This document shows, piece by piece, positions 28,080 through 36,606 of a stretch of 64,000 nt of DNA (the stretch's first letter is position 1; each line of letters begins with the position of its first letter). Under the pieces are notes generated by a model. The model did not search any database. It had not been told where the DNA came from and was given only the letters and a program-made list of their open reading frames with translations. Location: the NCBI GenBank assembly GCA_050516505.1, contig CP191518.1:3348001-3412000 (forward strand), given 5' to 3'. This stretch comes from Scandinavium ludwigii_A. Lineage in GTDB: Bacteria > Pseudomonadota > Gammaproteobacteria > Enterobacterales > Enterobacteriaceae. Made by a program: the position numbers and the translations under genes.

Positions 28080-30854
28080 TCAACCTCGCGCGCGAACCGC
28101 AGCCTGATGCCCCGCCAGGGTACCGAAGATAATAATATCCGCAACCGCGTTCCCGCCGATACGGTTTTCGCCGTGAATACCGCCCACCACTTCCCCCGCC
28201 GCGTACGCGCCCGGGATAACCTGATGTTCAGTGTTCAGCACTTCGGTCTGGGTATTCACCGTCACGCCGCCCATGGTGTGATGCACGCCCGGTGCGATTT
28301 GAATGGCGTGGAACGGCCCTTCGTTAATCGGCGCACGCAGCGCGGTGGTCCGGCCGAAATCGTCATCGTGCTGTTTTTCCACGAAGCCATTGTAGCGTTC
28401 CAGGGTCGCGAGGAAAGCCTGCTCGTCCATCCCCAGCGCCGCCGCTAACGCACGTGGCGAACTGGCGCTGGTCACCAGACCTTTAGCAATATACTCATCC
28501 GCGGCTTTGTTTTTCGCACGAACGTGTTCATCAAACACGATGTAGGCGAAATGTTCCGGCAGCGCGATGATGGCCGCAGAGACTTTATCGCGGGTCGACA
28601 TTTCATTGTAGAAGCGACTGCCCTGCTGATTGACCAGAATCGCCCCGCCACCGCGGATGGATTCGGAAATCAGGTACGAGGTGTTCTGCTCTACGGTCGG
28701 GTGGATCTGGATTTCGCCCATATCCACGGTACCCGCGCCAATACGCTCCAGCAGGGCGATACCGCCACCGGTCGCACCTTTGTGGTTGGTGGTCACGAAG
28801 CCTTCGAGATCCGGACGGTATTTCACCACCATCGCACTGTTGGCGCTGAAGCCGCCGGTCGCCACCACGACGCTTTTCGCCTGCACAGTGACGGCTTCGT
28901 TTTCGTCGGTCAGCAGGCGCACACCGCTCACTTCACCGTCGCTGAACAGAATATCGTCCACGGCAGTATCGAGCATTACGTCGATGCCGCGTTTGGTGAC
29001 ATTACGCACCAGGCCGCTGATCAGGTAGCCACCCACAGCCGATCCGTCACGCGGACGGTGCGTGCGGTCGATGCTCATCCCGCCGGTGGTGGTGATGTCG
29101 TTCAACATAATGCCGCGACGCGCCAGCCATTCGATGGCTTCCGGGGCATTCTCAACGAAGCGACGCAGCAGTTCCGGGTTGTTTTTGTTGCCGCCGCCTT
29201 TCAGCGTTTCAGCGTAGAACAGCGCTTTGCTGTCCTGAATGCCTTTCACGCGCTGGAAGCGAGTTTCCGCGGCGTTCATCCCCGCCGAGGCTTTAATGGT
29301 GTTGCCACCAATGGTCGGCATCTTCTCGACGATGAGCACACTTGCGCCTTCATCATGGGCCTGAATCGCTGCCGCCAGACCGGCCCCGCCGCTACCGACG
29401 ACCACCACGTCGTAATTTTTCGGCGCGCAGGTGTCACCGCCCTCTTCCGCCACGCGGGCTTTAGTCGATTTCACCATCGCTTTGGAGACGGCTTTTTTCA
29501 CGGCTTCGCTCTGGCTGGTTGCGCCGGAAATGGCGTCTACGTGCGGCGTGTTGGCATCCAGAATACGGGTTTTTATTTCTTCAAAGCTGGTGACAAATTC
29601 CACCTGCTGCGGGCCGGACACCATTTCGATATCGGCAATGCGGTCGCTTTCAAGGCTGACGTTAATGACCAGCGCGTTGGCATCGTCCTGCACGTTTTCA
29701 ACAAACACGCCCGGTTTGAATTTCGCGTCGCCCATGCTCATGTCGCGGATCATCGCTTCCACCAGCGAGAAGCGCCACAGCGGTTCCGGGATGGTCAGCG
29801 CTTCACGCTGAGTGCTGTCGATGAACAGCTCCAGATTTTCACCGCGCGCAATGCGTTCGGCCCAGTCAGGGTAGGCGATGGTCGCGCGTCCGACGGCAAT
29901 CAGGTCGTAACCGTGGTCCAGACCCTGCTCAGCATCGGCGGCGTTCACCACGCCCCCCACGCCCATCACCGGGATTTGCGCCAGCGTGTCAGAGCGCATC
30001 GCACAATATTTTTCAATCAGCGGGGTTGGGTCCTGGGTATCGACGATGGACGAACGCAGGCTCGCGCCGACCGAGAAGTGCAGATAATCCACCCCGCGAG
30101 CTGCCAGTTTTTCCAGCAGGTACATTGTGTCATCGAAGCGAATGCCCGGGACTTCCCTCTCTTCCGGCGAGAAACGATAGCCAATGATAAACGCGTCATC
30201 AGCGTACTGACGCACCATTTTGTGAGTGATTTCCAGCACCGCCAGCGGGAATTTCGCGCGGTTGTCGCGGCTGCCACCCCATTCATCATCACGCTGGTTA
30301 GAGTTTGGAGAATAAAACTGCTGAATGAGATAGGTGTTTGCGCCGTGAATCTCCACGCCGTCAAAACCCGCCTGAATGGCACGACGTACGCCGTCACCGA
30401 ATTTCACTACCATGCCAGCGACTTCTTCGGTAGTCAGCGCCACCGGCGTGGCTGCGCCATCACGCGGGGCGGCAACGGCACTTGGGCCAACCGGCGTACG
30501 CCCGCCGATCAGTTTCGGGTCGACCATGCGGCCGCCGTGGTAAATCTGCAAAATGGCTTTGGACCCTTCGGCTTTAATCGCCGCGGCAATTTTCGCCAGG
30601 CCGGCCACTTTCTCGTCGTTATCAATCCCGATAGCACCCGGGAACGCGAGGCCGAGATCGTCGACAAAGCAGCACTCAACGATGATGGTGCCGATGCTGC
30701 CCGCGCGAACGCGATAGTATTCCACCAGCTCGTGAGTTACGGTGCCGTCGAAATATCCGGTGCAGGTGGTCATCGGCGCCATTAACAAGCGGTTTTTCAG
30801 TTCGGTGCCGTTTGGCAGAGTGAAGGGGCTCAGAATACGTTCATTATGGCTCAT
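28080..30854 (-). CDS. Soluble three-domain NADH:fumarate reductase (OYE-FMN_bind-FAD_binding_2)
   Basis: Cytoplasmic flavoenzyme of 924 residues. Residues 1-370 are an old-yellow-enzyme-like TIM barrel (LMAPMTTCTGYFDG, HGANTYLIQQFYSP). Residues about 375-460 are an FMN_bind domain whose SGATS motif (443-447) is the ApbE flavinylation site, probably Thr446. From 481 on there is an FAD-binding flavocytochrome-c-type reductase domain (YDVVVVGSGGAGLAAAIQA; TMGGVTVNTQTEV; AAGEVVGGIHGENRIGGNA). This is the domain order of the NADH:fumarate oxidoreductase known from Klebsiella pneumoniae, which reduces fumarate with NADH without quinone. No signal peptide or haem motifs (CxxCH). apbE lies downstream; fumarase and the antiporter are divergent. 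Acrylate-reducing relatives exist, so fumarate is the best but not the only substrate. Confidence 0.88.
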   Translation of the reverse strand: MSHNERILSPFTLPNGTELKNRLLMAPMTTCTGYFDGTVTHELVEYYRVRAGSIGTIIVECCFVDDLGLAFPGAIGIDNDEKVAGLAKIAAAIKAEGSKAILQIYHGGRMVDPKLIGGRTPVGPSAVAAPRDGAATPVALTTEEVAGMVVKFGDGVRRAIQAGFDGVEIHGANTYLIQQFYSPNSNQRDDEWGGSRDNRAKFPLAVLEITHKMVRQYADDAFIIGYRFSPEEREVPGIRFDDTMYLLEKLAARGVDYLHFSVGASLRSSIVDTQDPTPLIEKYCAMRSDTLAQIPVMGVGGVVNAADAEQGLDHGYDLIAVGRATIAYPDWAERIARGENLELFIDSTQREALTIPEPLWRFSLVEAMIRDMSMGDAKFKPGVFVENVQDDANALVINVSLESDRIADIEMVSGPQQVEFVTSFEEIKTRILDANTPHVDAISGATSQSEAVKKAVSKAMVKSTKARVAEEGGDTCAPKNYDVVVVGSGGAGLAAAIQAHDEGASVLIVEKMPTIGGNTIKASAGMNAAETRFQRVKGIQDSKALFYAETLKGGGNKNNPELLRRFVENAPEAIEWLARRGIMLNDITTTGGMSIDRTHRPRDGSAVGGYLISGLVRNVTKRGIDVMLDTAVDDILFSDGEVSGVRLLTDENEAVTVQAKSVVVATGGFSANSAMVVKYRPDLEGFVTTNHKGATGGGIALLERIGAGTVDMGEIQIHPTVEQNTSYLISESIRGGGAILVNQQGSRFYNEMSTRDKVSAAIIALPEHFAYIVFDEHVRAKNKAADEYIAKGLVTSASSPRALAAALGMDEQAFLATLERYNGFVEKQHDDDFGRTTALRAPINEGPFHAIQIAPGVHHTMGGVTVNTQTEVLNTEHQVIPGAYAAGEVVGGIHGENRIGGNAVADIIIFGTLAGHQAAVRARG

Positions 30855-30956
30855 AATGGAACTCCAGAATTTAAAATTGAAATTTAAGAATTCGGTGACG
30901 GCAACTTTATTTGTTTTATTTAGCGGTCCGTATTTATGCTATTAATATAGCGATTT

Positions 30957-30971
30957 ATTTAGTTTCTAAAT
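30957..30971. promoter_or_regulatory. Palindromic operator candidate, copy A
   Basis: ATTTAGTTTCTAAAT: perfect 6-bp arms around TTT. The core TTTAG-N3-CTAAA recurs, as its reverse complement, at 31419-31431. Copy A lies about 100 bp upstream of the fumarate reductase start. Candidate DcuR-paralogue site. Confidence 0.5.
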
Positions 30972-31282
30972 CATTTACGTTAGTTATAAAACTATTTAAT
31001 ACCTGATATAACACCCCTACCACCACAGTATTATCTTTTTAAAATACAACATTTACATAACCTTCATTATTGATAACAATGAAATTACTTTTGTTAACAT
31101 TGAAATGCAATCAGAAAGAAACATCAAAAAAAGCAAAATCAATGACATATGAGAACAACAATCAAGAGCAACACCTTCACCGCTCATTTTCATTTAACAT
31201 TTCACCCTCTTTCAAGAAAATAACCCCATGCTCCAATAGGGTTATTATAAAAAGAAAAAAACAGTCGACTTATTTCGCTTTC

Positions 31283-31296
31283 TTGATCTCGATCAA
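31283..31296. promoter_or_regulatory. FNR box (exact consensus)
   Basis: TTGATCTCGATCAA matches TTGAT-N4-ATCAA at all ten fixed positions. A -10-like AATATA begins 23 bp after it (31319), the spacing of a class II FNR-activated promoter (site near -41.5) reading toward the antiporter and fumarase genes. This predicts anaerobic induction of at least the rightward operon, with a leader of about 160 nt. Confidence 0.8.
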
Positions 31297-31417
31297 TTGC
31301 AACCGACAGTGAAAGCGCAATATATAAATAACCCAATTATTTAATTTAGCGCACGCCACATTGCGTTAAATTGCCGTATCGGAATAACACAACAGTCGCC
31401 ATTAATAATTAAAGAAA

Positions 31418-31432
31418 CTTTAGAAACTAAAG
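31418..31432. promoter_or_regulatory. Palindromic operator candidate, copy B
   Basis: CTTTAGAAACTAAAG: perfect arms around AAA. Its core is the exact reverse complement of copy A's core. It lies 60 bp upstream of the antiporter ATG and downstream of the predicted FNR-dependent start site. A further GAAACTTTA overlaps its left side as a direct repeat of GAAACTAAA. Confidence 0.5.
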
Positions 31433-31491
31433 AAAGCGACTCAACTATTCCGTCAGCGCACCGTATTTTTAACTACTTGTCGAGTCTCATT

Positions 31492-33003
31492 ATGAAAGAG
31501 AAAACAGTCACCCCACCGCCTGCCCGTTCGGGCAGTGTTAAAGCCGGGAGCAAAAACCGTCTGCTGATGATGGCAATGCCCGTCATCGTTGCCGTGCTGC
31601 TGCTTTTCGTTCCCGTTCCGGACGGTTTACCCCCTTATGCCTGGCACTACTTCGCCATCTTCGTCGGGGTGATCGTCGGCCTGATCTTTGAACCGCTGCC
31701 GGGCGCCGTGATCGGCTTAACCGGGGTGGTGGTCATTGCCCTGTGCAGCCAGTGGCTGTTGTTCAGCCCGGACCAGATGCTTGAGCCGAAATTCAAACTC
31801 GCCAGCGCCTCCTTTAAATGGGCGGTGAGCGGCTTCGGCAACTCCACCGTGTGGCTGATTTTCGGTGCCTTCATGTTTGCTGCGGGCTACGACAAAACGC
31901 AGTTCGGTCGTCGTCTGGCACTCATCCTGGTGAAATACCTCGGCCGCCGCAGTCTGACCCTCGGCTATGCGATTACCTTCGCGGATCTGCTGCTGGCCCC
32001 GTTTACGCCGTCAAATACCGCGCGCAGCGGCGGGACTATCTACCCGATCATCGCCAACCTGCCGCCGCTGTACGGTTCAAAACCGAATGACCCAAGCTCA
32101 CGCAAAATCGGTTCTTATCTGATGTGGGTCGCGATTACCGCCGCCTGTATCACCAGCTCAATGTTCCTGTCTGCTCTGGCACCCAACCTGCTGGCGCTGG
32201 CGCTGGTGAAAAGTATTGTCGGCCTGGACATTTCCTGGGGTATGTGGTTCCTCGCCTTCCTGCCGCTGGGCGTGATTTTGATTCTGGTGATGCCGCTGCT
32301 GGCGTACTGGTTCTACCCGCCTGAAGTCAAAATTAACGACGAAGTGCCGCTGTGGGCCGCACGCGAACTGGAAAAGCTCGGCAAGCTGTCACGCAATGAA
32401 ATCCTGCTGCTGGTGTTCGTCTGCTGTGCGCTGATGATGTGGATTTTCGCCGCCCAATGGATTGAACCGGCGATGGCTGCCCTGCTGGTTATCGTGCTGA
32501 TGTTGTGGACCGGGGTGCTTAACTGGAACGACATCACCAGCAATAAATCGGCGTGGAATACCTTCGTGTGGTTCGCCACGCTTGTGGCCCTCGCCGACGG
32601 CCTCTCTTCCACCGGTTTCATCACCTGGTTAGGTAAAGAAGGCGGCGCGTTGATGGGCGGTATCTCACCGGGCACCGCGACCATCGTCTTGCTGCTGGCG
32701 TTCTACCTGCTGCACTACCTGTTTGCCAGCACCACCGCGCACACCACCGCGCTGCTGCCTGCGATGCTGACCATTGCCTCGACCATTCCGGGCATGAACA
32801 TGCAGGTGTTCTGTCTGCTGATGGTGACCTCTCTCGGCGTGATGGGGATCATCACCCCGTACGGCACCGGCCCAAGCCCGATTTACTACGGCAGCGGCTA
32901 TCTGCCAACCAAAGACTACTGGCGCCTCGGCACCATCTTTGGGGCCATCTTCCTGGCCGCCCTGCTGCTGATTGGCTATCCGTGGATGTCGATGATGTTC
33001 TGA
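31492..33003 (+). CDS. DASS-family C4-dicarboxylate (tartrate/citrate:succinate type) antiporter
   Basis: Inner-membrane carrier of the CitT/TtdT group, 503 residues from the ATG at 31492 (a TTG at 31477 is possible but less likely). About 12-14 helices. Family landmarks match recalled E. coli TtdT: WAVSGFGNSTVWLIFGAF, LAPFTPSNTARSGGTIYPI, SNKSAWNTFVWFATLVALADGL, and TPYGTGPSPIYYGSGYLP. The SNT and TGPS-type loops correspond to the two SN(T) substrate/cation signatures of the family. It is followed by a strong hairpin and then fumarase. The likely job is to import malate, tartrate or fumarate in exchange for succinate made by the divergent fumarate reductase. The exact counter-substrate cannot be assigned from sequence. 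Confidence 0.87.
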   Translation: MKEKTVTPPPARSGSVKAGSKNRLLMMAMPVIVAVLLLFVPVPDGLPPYAWHYFAIFVGVIVGLIFEPLPGAVIGLTGVVVIALCSQWLLFSPDQMLEPKFKLASASFKWAVSGFGNSTVWLIFGAFMFAAGYDKTQFGRRLALILVKYLGRRSLTLGYAITFADLLLAPFTPSNTARSGGTIYPIIANLPPLYGSKPNDPSSRKIGSYLMWVAITAACITSSMFLSALAPNLLALALVKSIVGLDISWGMWFLAFLPLGVILILVMPLLAYWFYPPEVKINDEVPLWAARELEKLGKLSRNEILLLVFVCCALMMWIFAAQWIEPAMAALLVIVLMLWTGVLNWNDITSNKSAWNTFVWFATLVALADGLSSTGFITWLGKEGGALMGGISPGTATIVLLLAFYLLHYLFASTTAHTTALLPAMLTIASTIPGMNMQVFCLLMVTSLGVMGIITPYGTGPSPIYYGSGYLPTKDYWRLGTIFGAIFLAALLLIGYPWMSMMF

Positions 33004-33007
33004 TTCA

Positions 33008-33032
33008 AACCGCCGGGCGTTCCCCGGCGGTT
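33008..33032 (+). terminator. Strong hairpin between antiporter and fumarase genes
   Basis: AACCGCCGGG (33008-33017) and CCCGGCGGTT (33023-33032) form a 10-bp stem, followed by CATTTTTA. It ends only 20 bp before the fumarase ATG. It could be a full terminator, or an attenuator giving lower fumarase expression; no separate fumarase promoter fits in the gap. Confidence 0.65.
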
Positions 33033-33051
33033 CATTTTTATGGAGTTGAGT

Positions 33052-34701
33052 ATGTCGAATAAACCGTTTGTTTATCAGAATCCGTTCCCACTCTCGAAAG
33101 ACGAAACCGAATACTATCTGCTGAGCCGCGAACATGTTTCCGTGGCCGACTTTAACGGCCAGCCGATGCTGAAAGTAGAGCCGGAAGCGCTGACGCTGCT
33201 TGCCCAGCAGGCGTTCCACGACGCGGCGTTTATGCTGCGCGTTTCGCATCAGAAACAAGTCGCCGCCATTCTGACCGACCCGGATGCCAGCGATAACGAT
33301 AAATACGTGGCGCTGCAGTTCCTGCGTAATTCTGAAATCGCCGCTAAAGGCGTGTTGCCAACCTGTCAGGACACCGGCACCGCCATAATCATGGGCAAAA
33401 AAGGCCAGAACGTGTGGACCGGCGGCGGGGACGAAGCCGCGCTGGCGCTCGGCGTGTACAACACCTACACCGAAGACAACCTGCGCTATTCGCAGAACGC
33501 ACCGCTGGATATGTATAAGGAAGTGAACACCGGCACCAATCTGCCCGCGCAGATCGATCTCTACAGCGTGGATGGCGAGGAGTACAAATTCCTGTGCATG
33601 GCAAAAGGCGGCGGCTCTGCCAACAAAACCTATTTGTACCAGGAAACCAAAGCGCTGATTACCAAGGCGAAGCTGAAAAACTGGCTGGTTGAGAAAATGC
33701 GCACCCTCGGCACCGCAGCCTGCCCGCCGTACCATATCGCGTTTGTGATTGGCGGCACTTCAGCAGAAGCGACCTTGAAAACCGTGAAGCTCGCCTCGAC
33801 GCGTTATTACGACGGCCTGCCTACCGAAGGCAACGAACACGGCCAGGCGTTCCGCGATGTGAAGCTGGAACAGGCGCTGATGCAGGAAGCACAGAACCTC
33901 GGCCTCGGCGCACAGTTTGGCGGCAAATACTTCGCCCATGATATCCGCGTGATTCGCCTCCCGCGCCACGGTGCCTCCTGCCCTATCGGCATGGGCGTCT
34001 CCTGCTCGGCGGACCGTAACATCAAAGCGAAAATTAACCGCGACGGCATCTGGATTGAGAAACTGGAAGCCAACCCGGGCCAGTACATTCCTGACGATTT
34101 GCGCCAGCAAGGTGAAGGCGATGTGGTCAGCATTAACCTGAACCAGCCGATGAGCGAGATCCGCGCACAGCTTTCAGCCCATCCGGTGTCTACGCGCTTA
34201 TCGCTTAACGGGACAATCATCGTGGCGCGCGACATGGCCCATGCCAAGCTGAAGGAACTGATCGATAATGGGGAAGAACTTCCGCAGTACGTGAAAGATC
34301 ATCCGATTTATTACGCAGGCCCGGCCAAAACGCCGCAAGGGTATGCGTCTGGCTCGCTCGGCCCCACCACCGCAGGCCGCATGGATTCGTACGTCGATTT
34401 ATTACAGGCCCATGGTGCCAGCATGGTGATGCTTGCCAAAGGTAACCGCAGCCAGCAGGTGACGGATGCCTGCCAGGCACACGGCGGTTTCTACCTCGGC
34501 AGCATCGGCGGCCCGGCGGCGGTACTGGCGCAGCAAAGCATTAAGAGTCTTGAATGCGTGGCGTATCCTGAGCTGGGCATGGAAGCCATCTGGAAAATTG
34601 AAGTCGAAAACTTCCCGGCGTTTATCCTTGTCGATGACAAAGGCCATGATTTCTTCCAACAAATCCATAACCGGCAATGTGAAGGATGTCGCCAGAAATA
34701 A
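33052..34701 (+). CDS. Class I fumarate hydratase (FumA/FumB type)
   Basis: Iron-sulphur fumarase interconverting L-malate and fumarate in the cytoplasm. The start at 33052 is preferred over 33040: it has GGAG with 6-bp spacing and gives MSNKPF, the FumA N-terminus, for 549 residues. The three [4Fe-4S] cysteines expected from E. coli FumA are present: C105 (LPTCQDTGT), C224-equivalent (AACPPYH) and C318-equivalent (VSCSADRN). The segments KEVNTGTNLPAQID and TTAGRMDSYVD are also conserved. It is downstream of the antiporter and divergent from the fumarate reductase, so it would feed fumarate to that enzyme from imported malate. Whether it corresponds to FumA or the anaerobic FumB cannot be decided by eye; the FNR site favours a FumB-like role. 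Confidence 0.92.
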   Translation: MSNKPFVYQNPFPLSKDETEYYLLSREHVSVADFNGQPMLKVEPEALTLLAQQAFHDAAFMLRVSHQKQVAAILTDPDASDNDKYVALQFLRNSEIAAKGVLPTCQDTGTAIIMGKKGQNVWTGGGDEAALALGVYNTYTEDNLRYSQNAPLDMYKEVNTGTNLPAQIDLYSVDGEEYKFLCMAKGGGSANKTYLYQETKALITKAKLKNWLVEKMRTLGTAACPPYHIAFVIGGTSAEATLKTVKLASTRYYDGLPTEGNEHGQAFRDVKLEQALMQEAQNLGLGAQFGGKYFAHDIRVIRLPRHGASCPIGMGVSCSADRNIKAKINRDGIWIEKLEANPGQYIPDDLRQQGEGDVVSINLNQPMSEIRAQLSAHPVSTRLSLNGTIIVARDMAHAKLKELIDNGEELPQYVKDHPIYYAGPAKTPQGYASGSLGPTTAGRMDSYVDLLQAHGASMVMLAKGNRSQQVTDACQAHGGFYLGSIGGPAAVLAQQSIKSLECVAYPELGMEAIWKIEVENFPAFILVDDKGHDFFQQIHNRQCEGCRQK

Positions 34702-34708
34702 CCCCCCA

Positions 34709-34731
34709 ACGGCCAGTTTCTCGCTGGCCGT
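34709..34731 (+). terminator. Terminator of the fumarase gene
   Basis: ACGGCCAG (34709-34716) and CTGGCCGT (34724-34731) form an 8-bp stem with a 7-nt loop, followed by TTTCCTTTC. It begins 8 bp after the fumarase stop. Confidence 0.8.
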
Positions 34732-34851
34732 TTTCCTTTCTGTTATCCCTGTTTTCTTCCCCAAAAAACTCGTAATTTCCGCGTTATGCCTCTAAAAATG
34801 TTCAAAAAGGTACGTACGGGTAAGCATTTATTTTTGAATTAAACAAAAATT

Positions 34852-34904
34852 TATAAAAAGAACTCCTTGGCTATACTCAGAAAGACCTTAATGAACGGAG
34901 TTCT
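34852..34904 (+). promoter_or_regulatory. atsA promoter region with inverted repeat over the Shine-Dalgarno
   Basis: AGAACTCC (34859-34866) and GGAGTTCT (34897-34904) form an exact 8-bp inverted repeat. A -35-like TTTATA (34850s) and -10 TATACT (34872-34877), 16 bp apart, lie across the left arm. The right arm contains the ribosome site GGAG, nine bases before the ATG. It is either an operator flanking the promoter or, if transcription starts further upstream, a hairpin hiding the Shine-Dalgarno. Confidence 0.45.
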
Positions 34905-34909
34905 TCCAC

Positions 34910-36487
34910 ATGTTAAAAAATGTCCCTTTCAAACGGACGATGCTGGCCAGCATGCTGACGCTGGCTTCTGGCGCGGTGACGTCTGCATACGCAGCGCCCG
35001 CGACCGCTTCTCCAAAACAAGATTCTTCTAAGCCGAACATCGTTGTCATCTTTGGTGACGATATCGGTTACTGGAACCTGAGTACCTACAACCAGGGTAC
35101 GATGGGTTATGACACCCCGAACATCGATAGCATTGCGGCACAGGGGGCGAAATTCACCTCTTACTACGCAGAGCAAAGCTCGACTGCGGGTCGTTCTGCA
35201 TTCATCACCGGCCAGATGCCATTCCGTACAGGGATGAGTAAAGTCGGTATGCCAGGTGCGCCACAGGGTCTGCAAAAAGAAGACCCGACCATTGCTAACG
35301 TCCTGAAACAGCTGGGCTACGCGACCGGTCAGTTCGGTAAAAACCACCTCGGTGACCGCGATGAGTTCCTGCCAACCGCACACGGTTTCGATGAATTCCT
35401 CGGTAACCTGTACCACCTGAATGCTGAAGAAGAGCCAGAGAACCCGGATTATCCGAAAGACCCGGCCTTCCGTAAAGAATTCGGCCCACGCGGCGTGATT
35501 AAGAGCTCCGCAGATGGCAAAATTGAAGATACCGGTCCACTGACCGTGAAACGTATGGGCACCGTTGACGAAGAAACGTTAGCGGCGAACAACGACTTCA
35601 TGGAACGTCAGGTTAAGGCTAATAAGCCGTTCTTTACCTGGTTCAACACCACCCGTATGCACAACAAAACTCACCTGAAAGATGCCAGCATTGGTAAAAC
35701 AGGTCTGGGTACATACGCAGACGGTATGGTTGAACACGATAAGATGATCGGTGAAGTACTGCAGAAGATTAAAGATCTGGGCATTGAAGATAACACCATC
35801 GTTATCTACACCACCGACAACGGTCCGATGACCGCAACCTGGCCTGATGCCGGTGAAACCATCTTCCGCGGTGAGAAAAACACTGGCTGGGAAGGCGGCT
35901 TCCGCGTTCCTGCGATGATCAAATGGCCGGGCCACATCAAGCCAGGTACCATCGTAAAAGACATGTTTGCAAGCTACGACTGGTTCCCGACACTGGTTGC
36001 GGCAGCAGGCGATCCGAACATCAAAGATCAGCTGCTGAAGGGTTACAAAACCCCGTCCATCACCTACAAAGTGCATCTGGATGGTTATAACCAGCTCGAC
36101 TTCCTGCAGGGTAAAGGCGAAGACCAGCGTAAAGAGTTCTTCTACTGGAGTGATGACGGTGATCTGCTGGCGATGCGTTACGGTCGCTGGAAAGCGCACT
36201 TCATGATTCAGGAGCACGAAGGTCTGGATCTGTGGCGTTATCCGTTCACCAAACTGCGTGCGCCAATGATCTTCGATCTGGAAGTGGATCCGCTTGAGAA
36301 AGCTGACAAAGGTATGGGCTACCAGACCTGGTTCTACGACCGCATGTTCCTGATGGGCGGTGCGCAGAAGTACGCGAAAGAAATGCTCGCAACCTTCAAA
36401 GAGTTCCCACCACGCCAGAAGCCAGGCTCATTCACCATCTCTGATGCGTCAGCGATGCTGGAGCAAGGTTCAACGATCAACAAATAA
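34910..36487 (+). CDS. atsA: Periplasmic serine-type arylsulfatase AtsA
   Basis: Hydrolyses sulfate esters to release sulfate. 525 residues: signal peptide to about residue 29 (SAYA-AP), then an alkaline-phosphatase-superfamily sulfatase domain. Asp50-Asp51 (VVIFGDDIGYWN) are metal-binding, and the modification motif is S91-T-A-G-R95. Because the first residue is Ser, not Cys, the formylglycine must come from an anaerobic-type radical-SAM maturase, which is encoded next (atsB). IYTTDNGPM is the second metal/sulfate-site segment. It closely resembles Klebsiella AtsA. Codons favour GGT, CGT and GAA more than the neighbouring genes do, suggesting high expression. It has its own upstream promoter-like elements. 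The natural ester substrate is unknown; sulfur scavenging from aryl sulfates or mucin-like sugars is the usual assumption. Confidence 0.92.
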   Translation: MLKNVPFKRTMLASMLTLASGAVTSAYAAPATASPKQDSSKPNIVVIFGDDIGYWNLSTYNQGTMGYDTPNIDSIAAQGAKFTSYYAEQSSTAGRSAFITGQMPFRTGMSKVGMPGAPQGLQKEDPTIANVLKQLGYATGQFGKNHLGDRDEFLPTAHGFDEFLGNLYHLNAEEEPENPDYPKDPAFRKEFGPRGVIKSSADGKIEDTGPLTVKRMGTVDEETLAANNDFMERQVKANKPFFTWFNTTRMHNKTHLKDASIGKTGLGTYADGMVEHDKMIGEVLQKIKDLGIEDNTIVIYTTDNGPMTATWPDAGETIFRGEKNTGWEGGFRVPAMIKWPGHIKPGTIVKDMFASYDWFPTLVAAAGDPNIKDQLLKGYKTPSITYKVHLDGYNQLDFLQGKGEDQRKEFFYWSDDGDLLAMRYGRWKAHFMIQEHEGLDLWRYPFTKLRAPMIFDLEVDPLEKADKGMGYQTWFYDRMFLMGGAQKYAKEMLATFKEFPPRQKPGSFTISDASAMLEQGSTINK

Positions 36488-36519
36488 TGTTGATATAGTG
36501 AGGCATTGAACCTCATGCT

Positions 36520-36549
36520 CAGAGCGGGTTGCGATTGCAATCCGCTCTG
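36520..36549 (+). terminator. Hairpin between atsA and atsB
   Basis: CAGAGCGGGTTGC and GCAATCCGCTCTG pair over 13 positions (one G-T) around GATT, followed by CATTTTGAAC. It is an imperfect terminator in the 119-bp gap, and would let only part of atsA transcription continue into the nine-gene downstream region. This fits high enzyme but low maturase need. Confidence 0.6.
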
Positions 36550-36606
36550 CATTTTGAACTACGCTAATTGTGCGCTTTGTCAGTGATAACACCCTAGGGG
36601 TTTGCT

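Larger units (their letters stand above)
30855..31491. other. Divergent AT-rich control region, fumarate reductase / antiporter
   Basis: 637 bp, markedly more AT-rich than the flanking genes. It contains a perfect FNR site, two copies of a 13-bp palindrome, a candidate -10 (AATATATAAAT at 31319), and an 8-bp inverted repeat AATAACCC/GGGTTATT (31219-31226 and 31239-31246) of unknown role. A short open frame at 31070-31312 looks non-coding. No other gene is seen. Confidence 0.7.

Noticed and set aside
28524..30785. Long open frame on the plus strand (about 750 codons) antisense to the fumarate reductase
   Set aside because: Its translation is His/Arg/Val-rich with no known domain and mirrors the reductase's codon pattern; the minus-strand gene has three clear domains.
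31219..31246. Inverted repeat AATAACCC/GGGTTATT near the FNR box
   Set aside because: Noted but not called an operator: single copy, 12-nt loop, and neither strand has a good terminator tail.
31070..31312. 80-codon frame in the divergent control region
   Set aside because: AT-driven Lys/Asn/Ser-rich translation, no ribosome site, and it runs over the FNR site and hairpin.
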